Shown: positions 42,168 to 51,870, counted from the stretch's first letter. The stretch: DNA of 55,922 nt from a virus (IMGVR_UViG_3300025154_002045:1-55922); one strand, 5' to 3'. Translations and numbers: made by a program. The notes: generated from the letters alone by a model not told the origin.

Positions 42168-45100
42168 TTACGCGTAAACCGGCGCGTACTCTTTATAAAC
42201 TCGGACAGTCTCCAAATAGATGTATTCAATCAAACGCTCAGTCTGCTGCTCCTGAATGATGCCACGTTGAATCAAAAGCAACCGAACGTTCTGACGGATT
42301 CGGGCTTTGATTGTTTCGTTGTTCGTCCAATCAATTGTCAGGTCGCGACGAATACGCTTCGTAAGATCCTTCACGAATTCTTTAATATCGATTTTGGCAT
42401 CCTTCAAATCAGGATCCTTGGCCAACGAATCATAGAACGTGATTTCCTCGGGAGACAATCCAAACGCCTGGCTTTCGGCATCTAGTTTTTTAATCTCGTC
42501 GGCGATTTCGAGCAGTCGTTTGATGATTTCAGATGAGCTAATCACGTTGTTCTCGTATTTCTCGATCAGATCCGTGAGCAAGGTGAGCATTGTTTCGTAA
42601 CGAGCCTTGTTGGTCCGCATTCGAGTGACGATTTCTTTATCCAAGAGCTTACGGACAGTATCAACGGCCAAATTTTTGTATTCCGACTTACGGATCTCCT
42701 CAGCAAACTTGTCATCGAAAATCGAGATACTCTTGGATTCGTCGGCTGACGCAAACAGATCAATGATGTTCTCAGCTTGCACGGCGTCATGAATCAAGGA
42801 ACGGATTGCGCTCTCGGTTGCCTCTGGGAATACCGCCTTTGGAATAATCGTTTGTTTCGCAATTCCTTCGCGAACAGCCTGAAGGAACTGTATGTCAGTC
42901 AGGATATCCATAGCCGACTCGCTTGGCATGACAAGAGCGTGGAGCTTCGAGAGTTTCCCCACCGTTCCGATAAATTGCATCTTGCGGTCATCGGATAGAA
43001 TTCCATCTTTGGTGATGACCTCATTGATACAAGCCTGCAAAAGGCGTGAGAGCTCGGTGCCTTTCAATTTCTTCCAACCTGAATACTTGATTCCGTTGAA
43101 GAATGAAATAGCAGACTGATGCAACGAGCCCATCTCGGCGATAATCTCATCGAGAGAGAGCATGGCTTCTTTCTGCACGCCAGAATCGTAAATCGAGAGA
43201 GCTTTTTTCAGATTCTCAGCGATCCCAATGTAATCAACGATGAGTCCGCCCGGTTTGTCCTTAAACACACGATTTACGCGGGCGATGGCCTGCATGAGCC
43301 CATGGTTCTTGAGGGGCTTATCGAGATACATCGTGTGCAAACATGGAACGTCAAAGCCCGTCAGCCACATGTCGCAAACGATGGCGATCTTGAGCGGGTC
43401 GTTAATTTTCTTGAAGCGTTTCTCCAGCTTTTTAGTATCTCGTTCCAGCTGAATGTCCGACGCAAACTCGTCACTGTTTGAAATCACAACCGCACACTCT
43501 GGCGCGTCCCACATCTTTTTCATCTCCTTGTAGACCGCGACGGCGATTCTACGGCTCATCGTCACAACCATTGCCTTACCTTCAATTGGGCGATTGTTAT
43601 AATGATGAACAATGTCTTTCGCCACCTGTTCAATACGGCTCTGTGTACCGATGATTTCTTCGAGAACAGCCCATTCTTTTCGAGCCTTCGTCTTTTCGTC
43701 GACGATAATCTCTCCCAAGAGACTGTCGAATTTGGAGTCAACAAATTTATCTGCCATGTGCAGCGGCACCAGCCTCCCCTCGTAGTAGATTGGGACGGTC
43801 GCTCCATCTTTCACTGCCTTGCCGATGCGATATTCGCTGACAACCGGCCCGAACACGCGCATCGTATCCTTATCGTTGTTCGCGATGGGGGTTCCCGTCA
43901 CACCAAGGAAGCTCGCATTAGGCATGGCCTGTCGCACATTGCCTGCCAACGCGCTGTATTGCGTACGGTGCGCCTCATCCGCAAGCACAATTACGTTCTC
44001 ACGATCTGTAAGGACTGCATTCGCGTCAGGATCCTCTTTAAACTTCTGGATAGTCGTGAAAATAAGCTCGCTCCCAAGACGACCGAGACGCTCTCGCAAA
44101 TCCTTGATGCTGGATGCTCGTTTCGCAAGGGTGCCATACCCCGACCGTTTGAAGGTTTTATACAGCTGGTCGTCCAAATCTTCACGATCGGTCAAAAACA
44201 CATAGGAAGGGCTCTTCAAGGCATCGATCCGTTTGGTCTTGTTCACGTAGAAAACCATGGACAACGATTTGCCCGAACCCTGCGTGTGCCAAAAGACACC
44301 AATCTTGCGTTCCTGTTTGCCGGCGATAGCGTGGACTGTGCTCTCTACGGTCTTATTCACCCCGTAGTACTGGTGGTAGAGACACATCTTCTTGGTGTAG
44401 GTCACTGCGTCTCCATCCCCATCGGCCTCAAATACAATGAAGTTTTGGAGTACATCCAAGAACCGCTGTTTATTGAACAGGCCGCGCAAAAGTACCTCGA
44501 GCTGGACGGCGTCCTTCGGGGCATCGTCGTCCGTGTTCACGCCTTTCCATGACGCATAACGTTCCCAGGAAGAAGAGATCGTCCCATACTTTGCGTTATG
44601 AAGGTCAGAGAGTCCGACAATCTGATTGTACAAAAAGAGTTTTGGAACCTCCCTTTTATAGGATTCGACATCCCGATACGCTTCCCCGATCGAGGCGGAA
44701 TCTCGCACGGCACTTTTCAACTCAAACACTGATAGCGGTAACCCGTTCACGAAGACCACTACATCTGGTCGGCAAACTGAATCGATGCCTTGCACTGTAA
44801 ATTGATTAACGACCAGAAATTCATTTGCTTCCTGATTCTGAAAATCAATCAATTTAACCAACTCGGTGTGTTCATTTCCATCGGCTCGCCAAGAGTGCTT
44901 TTTCCCATCCGTAATCCAAGCGAACATCTCCTTGTTCCCTAGAACCAGGTCGGCATGGTTGTATTCTGCGACGTCACGAGCAACCACCTCGGCTTGTCCT
45001 GAAGGCAATTGGGGATTGAGACGACGAATGGCACCAACCAACCGATCCTTCAACACTACTGTGCGAAAATCGCCACGCTCGGCCTTCTGCTGGCCCGGGT

Positions 45101-45194
45101 TAATGTCTGGACCATAGACATATTCGTAGCCCTGACCCTTGAGCCAATCTATGAGAGATTGCTCGGTTAAATTTTGTTCGTTGAGGGGGTTCAT
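42168..45194 (-). CDS. hsdR: Type I restriction enzyme R subunit
   Basis: A 1008-residue HsdR. The N-terminal nuclease has PDVVVFVNGLPLSVFELKS, the PD ... E-x-K metal site. The translocase follows with Walker A HTQGSGKSLSM, ADEAHRTQY (DEAH box), LGVTGTPI and ARVNRVFKDKPGGLIVDY. The C-terminal 250 residues are helical and contact the methylase core. It translocates DNA after recognition of unmethylated sites and cuts at a distance. One base separates it from the TPR gene before it. All key motifs are intact. Confidence 0.95.
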   Translation of the reverse strand: MNPLNEQNLTEQSLIDWLKGQGYEYVYGPDINPGQQKAERGDFRTVVLKDRLVGAIRRLNPQLPSGQAEVVARDVAEYNHADLVLGNKEMFAWITDGKKHSWRADGNEHTELVKLIDFQNQEANEFLVVNQFTVQGIDSVCRPDVVVFVNGLPLSVFELKSAVRDSASIGEAYRDVESYKREVPKLFLYNQIVGLSDLHNAKYGTISSSWERYASWKGVNTDDDAPKDAVQLEVLLRGLFNKQRFLDVLQNFIVFEADGDGDAVTYTKKMCLYHQYYGVNKTVESTVHAIAGKQERKIGVFWHTQGSGKSLSMVFYVNKTKRIDALKSPSYVFLTDREDLDDQLYKTFKRSGYGTLAKRASSIKDLRERLGRLGSELIFTTIQKFKEDPDANAVLTDRENVIVLADEAHRTQYSALAGNVRQAMPNASFLGVTGTPIANNDKDTMRVFGPVVSEYRIGKAVKDGATVPIYYEGRLVPLHMADKFVDSKFDSLLGEIIVDEKTKARKEWAVLEEIIGTQSRIEQVAKDIVHHYNNRPIEGKAMVVTMSRRIAVAVYKEMKKMWDAPECAVVISNSDEFASDIQLERDTKKLEKRFKKINDPLKIAIVCDMWLTGFDVPCLHTMYLDKPLKNHGLMQAIARVNRVFKDKPGGLIVDYIGIAENLKKALSIYDSGVQKEAMLSLDEIIAEMGSLHQSAISFFNGIKYSGWKKLKGTELSRLLQACINEVITKDGILSDDRKMQFIGTVGKLSKLHALVMPSESAMDILTDIQFLQAVREGIAKQTIIPKAVFPEATESAIRSLIHDAVQAENIIDLFASADESKSISIFDDKFAEEIRKSEYKNLAVDTVRKLLDKEIVTRMRTNKARYETMLTLLTDLIEKYENNVISSSEIIKRLLEIADEIKKLDAESQAFGLSPEEITFYDSLAKDPDLKDAKIDIKEFVKDLTKRIRRDLTIDWTNNETIKARIRQNVRLLLIQRGIIQEQQTERLIEYIYLETVRVYKEYAPVYA

Positions 45195-45195
45195 A

Positions 45196-46533
45196 TTATC
45201 GAAGGTTCATTTCTTTCCTAATCTCCATTAACCAAACAGAAGATTTATCCTTGAGGTTTCGCATGCTCACATCGGACTTTTCCTCGAAGAGTTCGAGATT
45301 CTTTAGTGCCATCGGCATATTTTTTTGCTTCACGAAGTAATTAAACCCCAGCCAAAAGTACAAAACGGGTTTTTCTGTGAGGGTTGGGAGTTTTTCGTTG
45401 AACTGAGTCACCTCTTGTGAGGTAGCTATTTCTCCCGGATAGTTTTGCGTTTTAATTTTTTCGCACCACTTCCAAGCGGAGGGATAATTACCAATCCAAA
45501 AATGTAAAAAGGCTTGGTTATATCTCCACTCAGGCATATTGAATCCATGGCACTTCTTTGTAATAACAAGTGCCTGTTTCGGATCGTTGTCCCAACTGAA
45601 AGCAACTATGGATTTCAGGAGCAGTGCCCGGTAGCAATTTGAATTTAACTTGAGAGCAGTCGCCAGATTTTCTCGAGCCTTTTGTTGTTCATTTTTCCTA
45701 AAGCAATACAAACCAACCATTGCAAACTCATTGGACAGCAATGTGTCAATTTTTCCCAAGATTACTCCGTCGAAAGGTGATCTCTGTGGCGCAGATCGTA
45801 TCTGATTCTTAAGATCTTCGTGTAGCTTAATCGAGAGAAATGGGTTACCAGAAATAAAGGAAGCAATCCCTACAATGTATTTAACGGATTTAACTACAAT
45901 GTCCGCAGAAATCTGGAATCCCTTGAATGCCAACTCATCATTAAAGTTAATTGCTTTCGGTAAAGTTGAAAGAAAATCCTTTGATAGATCTTGGCTTACT
46001 TCATGCGCAACTGGTCTGTGCAATACCAAACCATCCAACGATAGGAAATATTTGTCGCTTCCTTCTTTTCGTTTTTTTGTTTCTCCGAATATATAGATGT
46101 GCCCGTTGGTTCTCTTGTGGAGTTTTTTTATTGAACTGAAGTTATTGAACTTCGTTGCTAAGTGGTTCTTTACAATGATTACATCAAAGGTGTCCTCGAG
46201 CTCTTCATTCGCAATTTGCCGCTTTATGGAAGATAAGAAATCCTTTTTTAAGGCTTGTTCGGCTTCATTGGTATCAGCATGAATGCAAAGAACGAGTCCT
46301 ACGTTTTTTTTCTTATGTCTGGGAATCCAGAATCGATTTACGAACCAATAAACAATCCACGACGCCAATACCAACGAGTAGACCCACCTTAAATCATTTG
46401 AGGTACTATACTTCGAGAGAAAATTGTCCGATGCTATAAACCCAGCAACAAGAAGAACACACCCGCCGATCAGAGCAAGTACTGCATGTGCTCTGTTTTC
46501 AACCCAGTCAAGAAATTTATTAAGAATTTCCAT
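45196..46533 (-). CDS. Two-helix membrane protein with TPR-like repeats
   Basis: A 445-residue protein embedded in the restriction operon. Two N-terminal membrane helices (AHAVLALIGGCVLLVAGFIA and WVYSLVLASWIVYWFV) are followed by a cytoplasmic alpha/beta domain (NVGLVLCIHADTNEAEQALK ... IYIFGETKKRK) and a C-terminal TPR-like solenoid (QKARENLATALKLNSNCYRALLLKS). No catalytic motif recognised. It lies one base before hsdR and four bases after the fused hsdM, so all three are co-expressed. It may sense or act at the membrane when restriction fails; this is inference from position. Confidence 0.7.
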   Translation of the reverse strand: MEILNKFLDWVENRAHAVLALIGGCVLLVAGFIASDNFLSKYSTSNDLRWVYSLVLASWIVYWFVNRFWIPRHKKKNVGLVLCIHADTNEAEQALKKDFLSSIKRQIANEELEDTFDVIIVKNHLATKFNNFSSIKKLHKRTNGHIYIFGETKKRKEGSDKYFLSLDGLVLHRPVAHEVSQDLSKDFLSTLPKAINFNDELAFKGFQISADIVVKSVKYIVGIASFISGNPFLSIKLHEDLKNQIRSAPQRSPFDGVILGKIDTLLSNEFAMVGLYCFRKNEQQKARENLATALKLNSNCYRALLLKSIVAFSWDNDPKQALVITKKCHGFNMPEWRYNQAFLHFWIGNYPSAWKWCEKIKTQNYPGEIATSQEVTQFNEKLPTLTEKPVLYFWLGFNYFVKQKNMPMALKNLELFEEKSDVSMRNLKDKSSVWLMEIRKEMNLR

Positions 46534-46537
46534 ACAC

Positions 46538-48979
46538 TTACACCAACTTTGACAGCAACGAATCCCTAGACTGTTTCAGGAGATTGTTTTCTTCTTCACA
46601 AACGACCATCTTTTCAATTAACGGTCGCATATTGATCGTAAATATCTCGGCTAGCGAGGTTGGGGGAATCACAAAGTCTTGTTGCTCAAAGTCCGGCCAA
46701 TGCCCTTTGTATTCCTGCATCTTAATTTTTTCTTTTGTAAGGAAATATACGAATAGCGTAGAGTAACCATTTTTCCCTTTGTATGGAAGAACGTTTTGAA
46801 TGCAAGAAAACGGTTCGGTCAGCAGCCGGTAATAACAAGTATGATTCGTGAATACAACGACTGGATTTTCTATGCTGGCTATTACTCCTGGTTGATCATT
46901 GTGATAGCCAATATTGCCAGATCTACCTTGGTCAAGGATCGGTACCTTCCCCACTGGAAGAGCGGACTTGTTATCATACTTTTTTCCGACATTAATCCGC
47001 TCGACAACATCGAGCACGTTTTGAACTTTCCAACCCATTGGAATTTCTCCCATCTCACTTTCAACCAACCCAACCTTCTCGCGCCCAGGAAAGTTGAACT
47101 TAATGAACCATTCATTAAAAATTTTGGATGCGATGGTTTCTAGGATTTTTATTGATGAAAAGCTGATTTCTCCCCAGTCATATTTAGGGTAAAGACTCGT
47201 TAACGCAGAGGTAATTTTAGCGTCTAGCTCTACATTCTTTTCCGTCTGTTTTTTTAGGAATTCGACAGTGTGCTTCATGTCTTGCTCAAACGAGATGCCA
47301 TCATCCTCAACCTCAGAAAGACCGACGTAACGTCCGGGAGTAAGGACATAGCCATTTTTCTTTATCTCTTCGAGAGTCACGGACTTACAGTACCCGGCGA
47401 TATCTTCGTATGTTGCGGCTCCCGATTCTCCACGCCAGGCACGGACGGTGCCTGCAATTTTTTGGATATGCTCCGTGTTGAACACGACCTGCTTGCGAGA
47501 GATCTGCTCAAACAATTCCCGCGCATCGATGAAGAGTGTCTCGCCCTTGCGGCTTCGGAATCGGTCACCACCCTTATTCTTTGAGAGGAACCAGAGCGAT
47601 ACTGGGAGTCCGACGTTGTAGAAGAGCTTGGACGGGCAGGAAATGATCACGTCGACTAGATCGGTTTCGATCAGCTTCTGTCGAAGTTCGCCTTCCTTAC
47701 CTGATACGGCCAACGCACCGTTTGGCATGACGAAGCCAGCATTGCCGTTTGGGGCAAGGTGATGTGCGAAGTGTTGTACCCACATGAAGTTGGCGTTCCC
47801 GGACGGTGGGAGGCCGAGAGTGATGCGGGGGTCATTATCCGATATCTTGGACGGTTCCCATTCCGCATTGAACGGCGGATTGGCGATCACGAAATCCGCC
47901 TGGAGGTGCGGGAACATGTCATTGTAGTAGGAGTTGCCGAGCTCGATCTTTCCCGAAAGGCCGCGAATTGCCAGATTCATTTTTGCGAGGCGGAGCGTCG
48001 TCTGATTGCTCTCCTGGCAGCTAATGGAAAGCTTCGACGGATCCTGACCGTGTTCACGGAGAAACTTTCCCATCGACACGAACATGCCACCGCTTCCGCA
48101 GGCCGGGTCAAAGACACGTGCATTTTCGTATGGTTCGAGAATCTCAACGAGGAGAGAGACGATAGAACGAGGCGAAAAAAACTCCCCACCGCGTTTGCCT
48201 TCGGCAGATGCAAACTGTCCCAGAAAGTATTCGTAAATGCGACCAAGAATATCCTTCTCGCGATCAAAGTCGTGGTCGAACGAGATGCGCGAAAAAATGT
48301 TGACCAACTCGCCGAGTACCGAGTGATCGAGGTTTGTCTTGGTATAGACGCGTGGCAGGACATTTTCGAGCTGAGCCGGATTATCCTTCTCGATGAGCGT
48401 CATTGCGTCATCCAGAACCTTTCCCAAGTCCGCACTCATGGTCTTCGTCTGAAGGTATTCCCAACGCGAATGTTCCGGAACGTAGAACACGCCTTCGGCG
48501 GTGTAGAAATCCTTGGTCTCGAGGATGTGCTTCCGAGCTTCTTCGTTCGAAACATAGAAGTCCTCGTTCTTTGGGTCGCGGGTCATTTCCGCAAGCACTT
48601 CGCGACGCTTGTAGAAGGAGTCGGAGATGTATTTCAAAAAGAGGAGGCCGAGGACGATATTCTTGTACTCGGACACGTCTATGTTCCCCCGAAGCTTGTC
48701 GGCGGCCGCCCAAAGCTCTTTTTCAAAGCCTAAATCATGGTGTTGGCCTTTCTTGCCAACTACGCTTTCTGTCGCCTTCTTTTGCTCCTTTACGATCCGC
48801 GCTTGCAGTTCTTCCGAAAGAGATATCTTCGGAATGAGCCAGGTTGGCTTGGAAGGATCCCCAACGTTCTCTGCCTTGATATCGCCCTTCTTAATCTTTT
48901 GGTGGACGGCAACACGCGAAATCCCTAACATTTTAGCGAGCTGGGTTGGAGTAATGAATTCAGACTTGTTGATGGCCAT
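46538..48979 (-). CDS. hsdM: HTH-HsdM-half-HsdS fusion (type I modification and specificity)
   Basis: An 813-residue fusion. Residues 8-50 are a helix-turn-helix (ITPTQLAKMLGISRVAVHQKIKKGD). Residues 80-600 are HsdM with motif I DPACGSGGMF (291-300) and NPPF (about 367), making N6-methyladenine. The C-terminal 170 residues read like one HsdS target-recognition domain with its coiled coil (MGEIPMGWKVQNVLDVVERI ... LLKQSRDSLLSKL). A separate hsdS gene is absent. With a single recognition domain, two copies would have to assemble and read a symmetric site. The N-terminal HTH is unusual for HsdM and could bind the operon's own promoter. Confidence 0.9.
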   Translation of the reverse strand: MAINKSEFITPTQLAKMLGISRVAVHQKIKKGDIKAENVGDPSKPTWLIPKISLSEELQARIVKEQKKATESVVGKKGQHHDLGFEKELWAAADKLRGNIDVSEYKNIVLGLLFLKYISDSFYKRREVLAEMTRDPKNEDFYVSNEEARKHILETKDFYTAEGVFYVPEHSRWEYLQTKTMSADLGKVLDDAMTLIEKDNPAQLENVLPRVYTKTNLDHSVLGELVNIFSRISFDHDFDREKDILGRIYEYFLGQFASAEGKRGGEFFSPRSIVSLLVEILEPYENARVFDPACGSGGMFVSMGKFLREHGQDPSKLSISCQESNQTTLRLAKMNLAIRGLSGKIELGNSYYNDMFPHLQADFVIANPPFNAEWEPSKISDNDPRITLGLPPSGNANFMWVQHFAHHLAPNGNAGFVMPNGALAVSGKEGELRQKLIETDLVDVIISCPSKLFYNVGLPVSLWFLSKNKGGDRFRSRKGETLFIDARELFEQISRKQVVFNTEHIQKIAGTVRAWRGESGAATYEDIAGYCKSVTLEEIKKNGYVLTPGRYVGLSEVEDDGISFEQDMKHTVEFLKKQTEKNVELDAKITSALTSLYPKYDWGEISFSSIKILETIASKIFNEWFIKFNFPGREKVGLVESEMGEIPMGWKVQNVLDVVERINVGKKYDNKSALPVGKVPILDQGRSGNIGYHNDQPGVIASIENPVVVFTNHTCYYRLLTEPFSCIQNVLPYKGKNGYSTLFVYFLTKEKIKMQEYKGHWPDFEQQDFVIPPTSLAEIFTINMRPLIEKMVVCEEENNLLKQSRDSLLSKLV

Positions 48980-48998
48980 AGGTAATAAAATAGCATTA

Positions 48999-49051
48999 AC
49001 ATGTGTAAAGTATATGACGTTTATTCTCTTGTCAAGTTTACATGTGTTAAG
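48999..49051 (-). promoter_or_regulatory. Restriction operon promoter flanked by direct-repeat operators
   Basis: On the minus strand a -35 TTGACA (forward 49030-49035) precedes TATACT (forward 49009-49014) by 15 bp, or TACTTT by 17 bp. ACATGTGT-W-AAG occurs twice in direct orientation, at 48999-49010 over the transcription start and at 49040-49051 just upstream of the -35. Two identical sites on both sides of a promoter fit repression by the HTH part of the HsdM fusion. Confidence 0.7.
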
Positions 49052-49145
49052 TTCGTACGCAATGATCCATCAAAAATGCCTTGAAAGTATCAATAAATAC
49101 TCTGGGGCGGCAGAATTGCTTTACTTACGGGGTAGTTATGCTATC

Positions 49146-49290
49146 CTAGCAACGTCTAGATCCAAGCCTTAGCAAGGCTTTTATTGCCTATTTCCGGATT
49201 GCGCGCATTGAGCGGCATCCGGTTAAAACAAACCTCGCACAATCCGTGCTTGGCTTGGGTCTAGACACCACCGGGTGTCGCTTTTGTTTT
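49146..49290 (+). ncRNA. Structured RNA candidate with a 15-bp closing helix and terminator
   Basis: A 15-bp helix (49154-49168 with 49252-49266, one G-U) encloses CCGGAT/ATCCGG (49194-49199 with 49217-49222) and GCAC-AATCC-GTGC (49237-49249). A terminator GACACC/GGTGTC (49264-49279) with a T-rich tail follows and shares three bases with the closing helix. A weak promoter (TATGCT, 49137-49142) lies just upstream. It could be an independent small RNA or a leader attenuator for the membrane protein at 49327. No known RNA family recognised. Confidence 0.55.
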
Positions 49291-49326
49291 ATGCGAACAC
49301 CCCACCTAATTCCTTTATCAGCAACT

Positions 49327-49992
49327 ATGTCCACACTCTTTGGGCTCATCGCGTTCGCTGCGTTTGTCTGTACGTTTCTCGGACTCATCAAGCCGAGCTT
49401 ACTCTCCCGTTTTTCAAAGAAACCCATGACTCGGCTGCGTTCATTCGCCACTTTTGGAGGTATTTTTTTCTTATTTTTGATCCTTGCCGCAGCATCGTCC
49501 CCTTCACAACCTGTGTCAGAGAACCAATCGGAAAGCCAAAACGACGCATCGGTTATGCAGGAAGACGCTGCTAGTTATGTGACTGAGGAGAACACCCAAG
49601 AACGCACAATCGAACAAGCTATCATCGAACTCCTAGGCGAAGCATCGAATGAAGACTTACCGCGTGTTCGTAATATCGACGCGTATGATGGGGTGATCCT
49701 CGTTGAGTACAGCGCTGATGAGAATCTCACGAGCAATCTCACGAGATTTGGAATCTGGATGGACACCATTGAAATCGTGCAAAAGCTCTCTGACAACGAG
49801 GACATTAACAGTGTTACTGTTAATGCTTATCTCAACCTTGTCGACGCATACGGCAACACAGCGCCCGGCAAGGTAATGACCGTAAACATCACCAAGGAGA
49901 CGTGGTCGAAGATCAACTGGGATAATTTCCTCACCGATAATCTCCCTGTCGTTGCGGACATCTATTGGGTTCACCCAGCAATTAACGACTAG
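49327..49992 (+). CDS. Two-helix membrane protein with extracytoplasmic domain
   Basis: A 221-residue protein. Two hydrophobic segments (LFGLIAFAAFVCTFLGLI and FGGIFFLFLILAAA) flank a short basic loop, a Ser/Gln/Glu-rich linker follows, and residues 90-221 form a soluble alpha/beta domain ending TVNITKETWSKINWDNFL and so on. It resembles small membrane proteins I recall from Patescibacteria genomes, function unknown. The ATG at 49327 is chosen; one at 49291 would add 12 residues and overlap the terminator. Its 3' end overlaps the convergent terminase gene by four bases. Confidence 0.65.
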   Translation: MSTLFGLIAFAAFVCTFLGLIKPSLLSRFSKKPMTRLRSFATFGGIFFLFLILAAASSPSQPVSENQSESQNDASVMQEDAASYVTEENTQERTIEQAIIELLGEASNEDLPRVRNIDAYDGVILVEYSADENLTSNLTRFGIWMDTIEIVQKLSDNEDINSVTVNAYLNLVDAYGNTAPGKVMTVNITKETWSKINWDNFLTDNLPVVADIYWVHPAIND

Positions 49993-51488
49993 AATTTCAT
50001 ATTCATGACGTCTCCGAAGACTGATTTGCCACCCATAAATGGACGTATCTTTGATCTCGGCGGACGGGTTTCGATGATCTTATTGACCATGGTGGTGAAA
50101 GCGTCAGCGAGATCGTCATGACGTTCAAGACCGAAACCAGCAAGTTGAGCAATGAGCAGCTCGGATCCTTTTCTCGAGAATTTGATGATGCCGGAGCGGA
50201 TCGCTTCGGATGTGAAAGCGATTCTCGTTCGCTTATCGTTCCCACCTGGATTTACCCCCTCAACAGGCAAGCCCTTCTCCTTCAACCTCTGAACGAGATA
50301 GTCTTGTGCCTGCACGTTTTCGATGTACATCACGTGACGATGTGTCATTTTAAATCGTGTATGTAACTGTTCAATAGTCTTGATGATACCAGGAAATGTT
50401 AAGCGCTCGTTTATAGAATTAGGTAGGATGAAAATTCGCAGCTCTTCGCCGTACCCGTGCACCACTGCTGACACCATAGCAGTATAGTCGGCGGTTTGTT
50501 TCTGCGAGATTGCTAAATCAACCCCCGTTGCAATGATAGGGTACGTATATCGATCGACCTTCGGTATCTCGTCGTAATACTGGATCCACTCGGGAAATAC
50601 GACTCGTGTTGCGTCAGAAATAATAGTCAATAAATATTCTTGCTGCCACGCAAGTTCGTTCGCCACACTCTGACGTAATTCCTCGATCTTTTCTTCCGTT
50701 TCAAATTTACCTGGCCATAAACAATGACCATCCTCATCGACCAGGGGATACCATTTATATAATCCACGAAGCTCCTTTGCTTCAATCTTTCCTCGCAGAC
50801 GCATCATAAGCGAATCATCGTGAAGCAAATTCCCTACGATGATTGTGCGCGTACCAATGTCGCCGAGTGGAATAACCTCGCGGGTGAACCAGTCGAACGT
50901 CTTATTTCGTCCCTCCATTGTTTTACAGGAATTCATGTCTTCAACGTCGTCGAGAATAAGTAAATCTGGACGATGCTCGAAATGACGAGTGCCACGGATG
51001 CTCTGTTCAACGGAGACAACCATGATGCGGGCGTTGGTGTTCGTAAAAACAAGCGATGACATTGCCCATTCACCTCCTGTTTCTTCTTGGAATGGTCCCA
51101 TATCGCTTTTGAGCAACTTGTTGTTTTCGAGCTCGCGTCGAATATTCATCATATGTTGTCGCGCTTGCGCCTGCGTTTGACAAATAATGACCACAAATTT
51201 TTTTTGCTGGATTCCAAGAATTGCCCAAAGCGAGTACGACAACGTCACGATCGTCGACTTGGCTGAACCGCGAAACGCGACAATACACGCAAGTTTGTTC
51301 GATGTATCTTCGGTGATGCGGAAGATGTCCTTTTGAAATTCTGCAATCGGATATTTCACATAGTGCGAAAAATACAGATGAAAAAACATCAGGTGACTTT
51401 CGCGAGCAACCGTTTGCCGAACGACACGATCCTTAGCAATGGCATCAATAGGATTATTGGTTTGTATTTTCGTTGTTGTCCTCTTCAT
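49989..51488 (-). CDS. terL: Second terminase large subunit
   Basis: A 500-residue TerL. Walker A is canonical (AFRGSAKST), Walker B is DLLILDDVED, the coupling segment is TIIVGNLLH, and the nuclease has GVDLAISQKQ and DDLADAFTTMV. It is clearly different from the TerL of the large prophage, whose Walker A is deviant. I start it at the ATG at 51488, overlapping TerS. No portal, capsid or tail gene follows; the next gene is a convergent membrane protein. Either a decayed prophage or a satellite that keeps only its packaging functions is possible. Confidence 0.9.
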   Translation of the reverse strand: MKRTTTKIQTNNPIDAIAKDRVVRQTVARESHLMFFHLYFSHYVKYPIAEFQKDIFRITEDTSNKLACIVAFRGSAKSTIVTLSYSLWAILGIQQKKFVVIICQTQAQARQHMMNIRRELENNKLLKSDMGPFQEETGGEWAMSSLVFTNTNARIMVVSVEQSIRGTRHFEHRPDLLILDDVEDMNSCKTMEGRNKTFDWFTREVIPLGDIGTRTIIVGNLLHDDSLMMRLRGKIEAKELRGLYKWYPLVDEDGHCLWPGKFETEEKIEELRQSVANELAWQQEYLLTIISDATRVVFPEWIQYYDEIPKVDRYTYPIIATGVDLAISQKQTADYTAMVSAVVHGYGEELRIFILPNSINERLTFPGIIKTIEQLHTRFKMTHRHVMYIENVQAQDYLVQRLKEKGLPVEGVNPGGNDKRTRIAFTSEAIRSGIIKFSRKGSELLIAQLAGFGLERHDDLADAFTTMVNKIIETRPPRSKIRPFMGGKSVFGDVMNMKF

Positions 51489-51870
51489 ATTCGTTTGTGA
51501 TTCCTGCGAGCACGAATGCTTGGCGAACAAGCTCTTTTTGCTCATCCGATAATTCATGCACTGTGTTCAGGGTTCCTTCTAGCTCGATGCGTGTTTTGTA
51601 GTCCGTGTGATGATGCTTGAGCCAATACATGATCGCCCGCATATCCCGATCCCTCACCGCGCCGATGAGCTGACTTTCAGCAAGGTCGTTGACCATGAGA
51701 CGACCGTCAAAAATTGCGATATCGACTTTTCGTGAAAATTCCGCATCCTCTTCTTTCCAGCGATAAAATGTCGCCCGTCCGATGCAGAGTTTCTCACAGG
51801 CTATCTGTACGATTGGTGTTTTCTTAAGCTGTTCCAGAAACAGCATTTTTGTTTCGTTGTTTTTCTTCAT
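51454..51870 (-). CDS. terS: Terminase small subunit, second module
   Basis: A 138-residue protein with an N-terminal HTH (FLEQLKKTPIVQIACEKLCIGRATFYRWKEED), a helical centre (DIAIFDGRLMVNDLAESQLIGAV) and an acidic tail. This resembles phBC6A51-type small terminases. It overlaps the methyltransferase stop by four bases and the TerL start by 35 bases. It would recognise the packaging site for the second TerL. Confidence 0.78.
   Translation of the reverse strand: MKKNNETKMLFLEQLKKTPIVQIACEKLCIGRATFYRWKEEDAEFSRKVDIAIFDGRLMVNDLAESQLIGAVRDRDMRAIMYWLKHHHTDYKTRIELEGTLNTVHELSDEQKELVRQAFVLAGITNEYEEDNNENTNQ

Noticed and set aside
43602-44552. A 316-residue plus-strand frame opposite hsdR
   Set aside because: It lies antisense to the Walker A and DEAH region of a complete HsdR and has no domain of its own.
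47759-48733. A 324-residue plus-strand frame opposite hsdM
   Set aside because: It is antisense to the intact methylase motifs; its length comes from the codon bias of the minus-strand gene.
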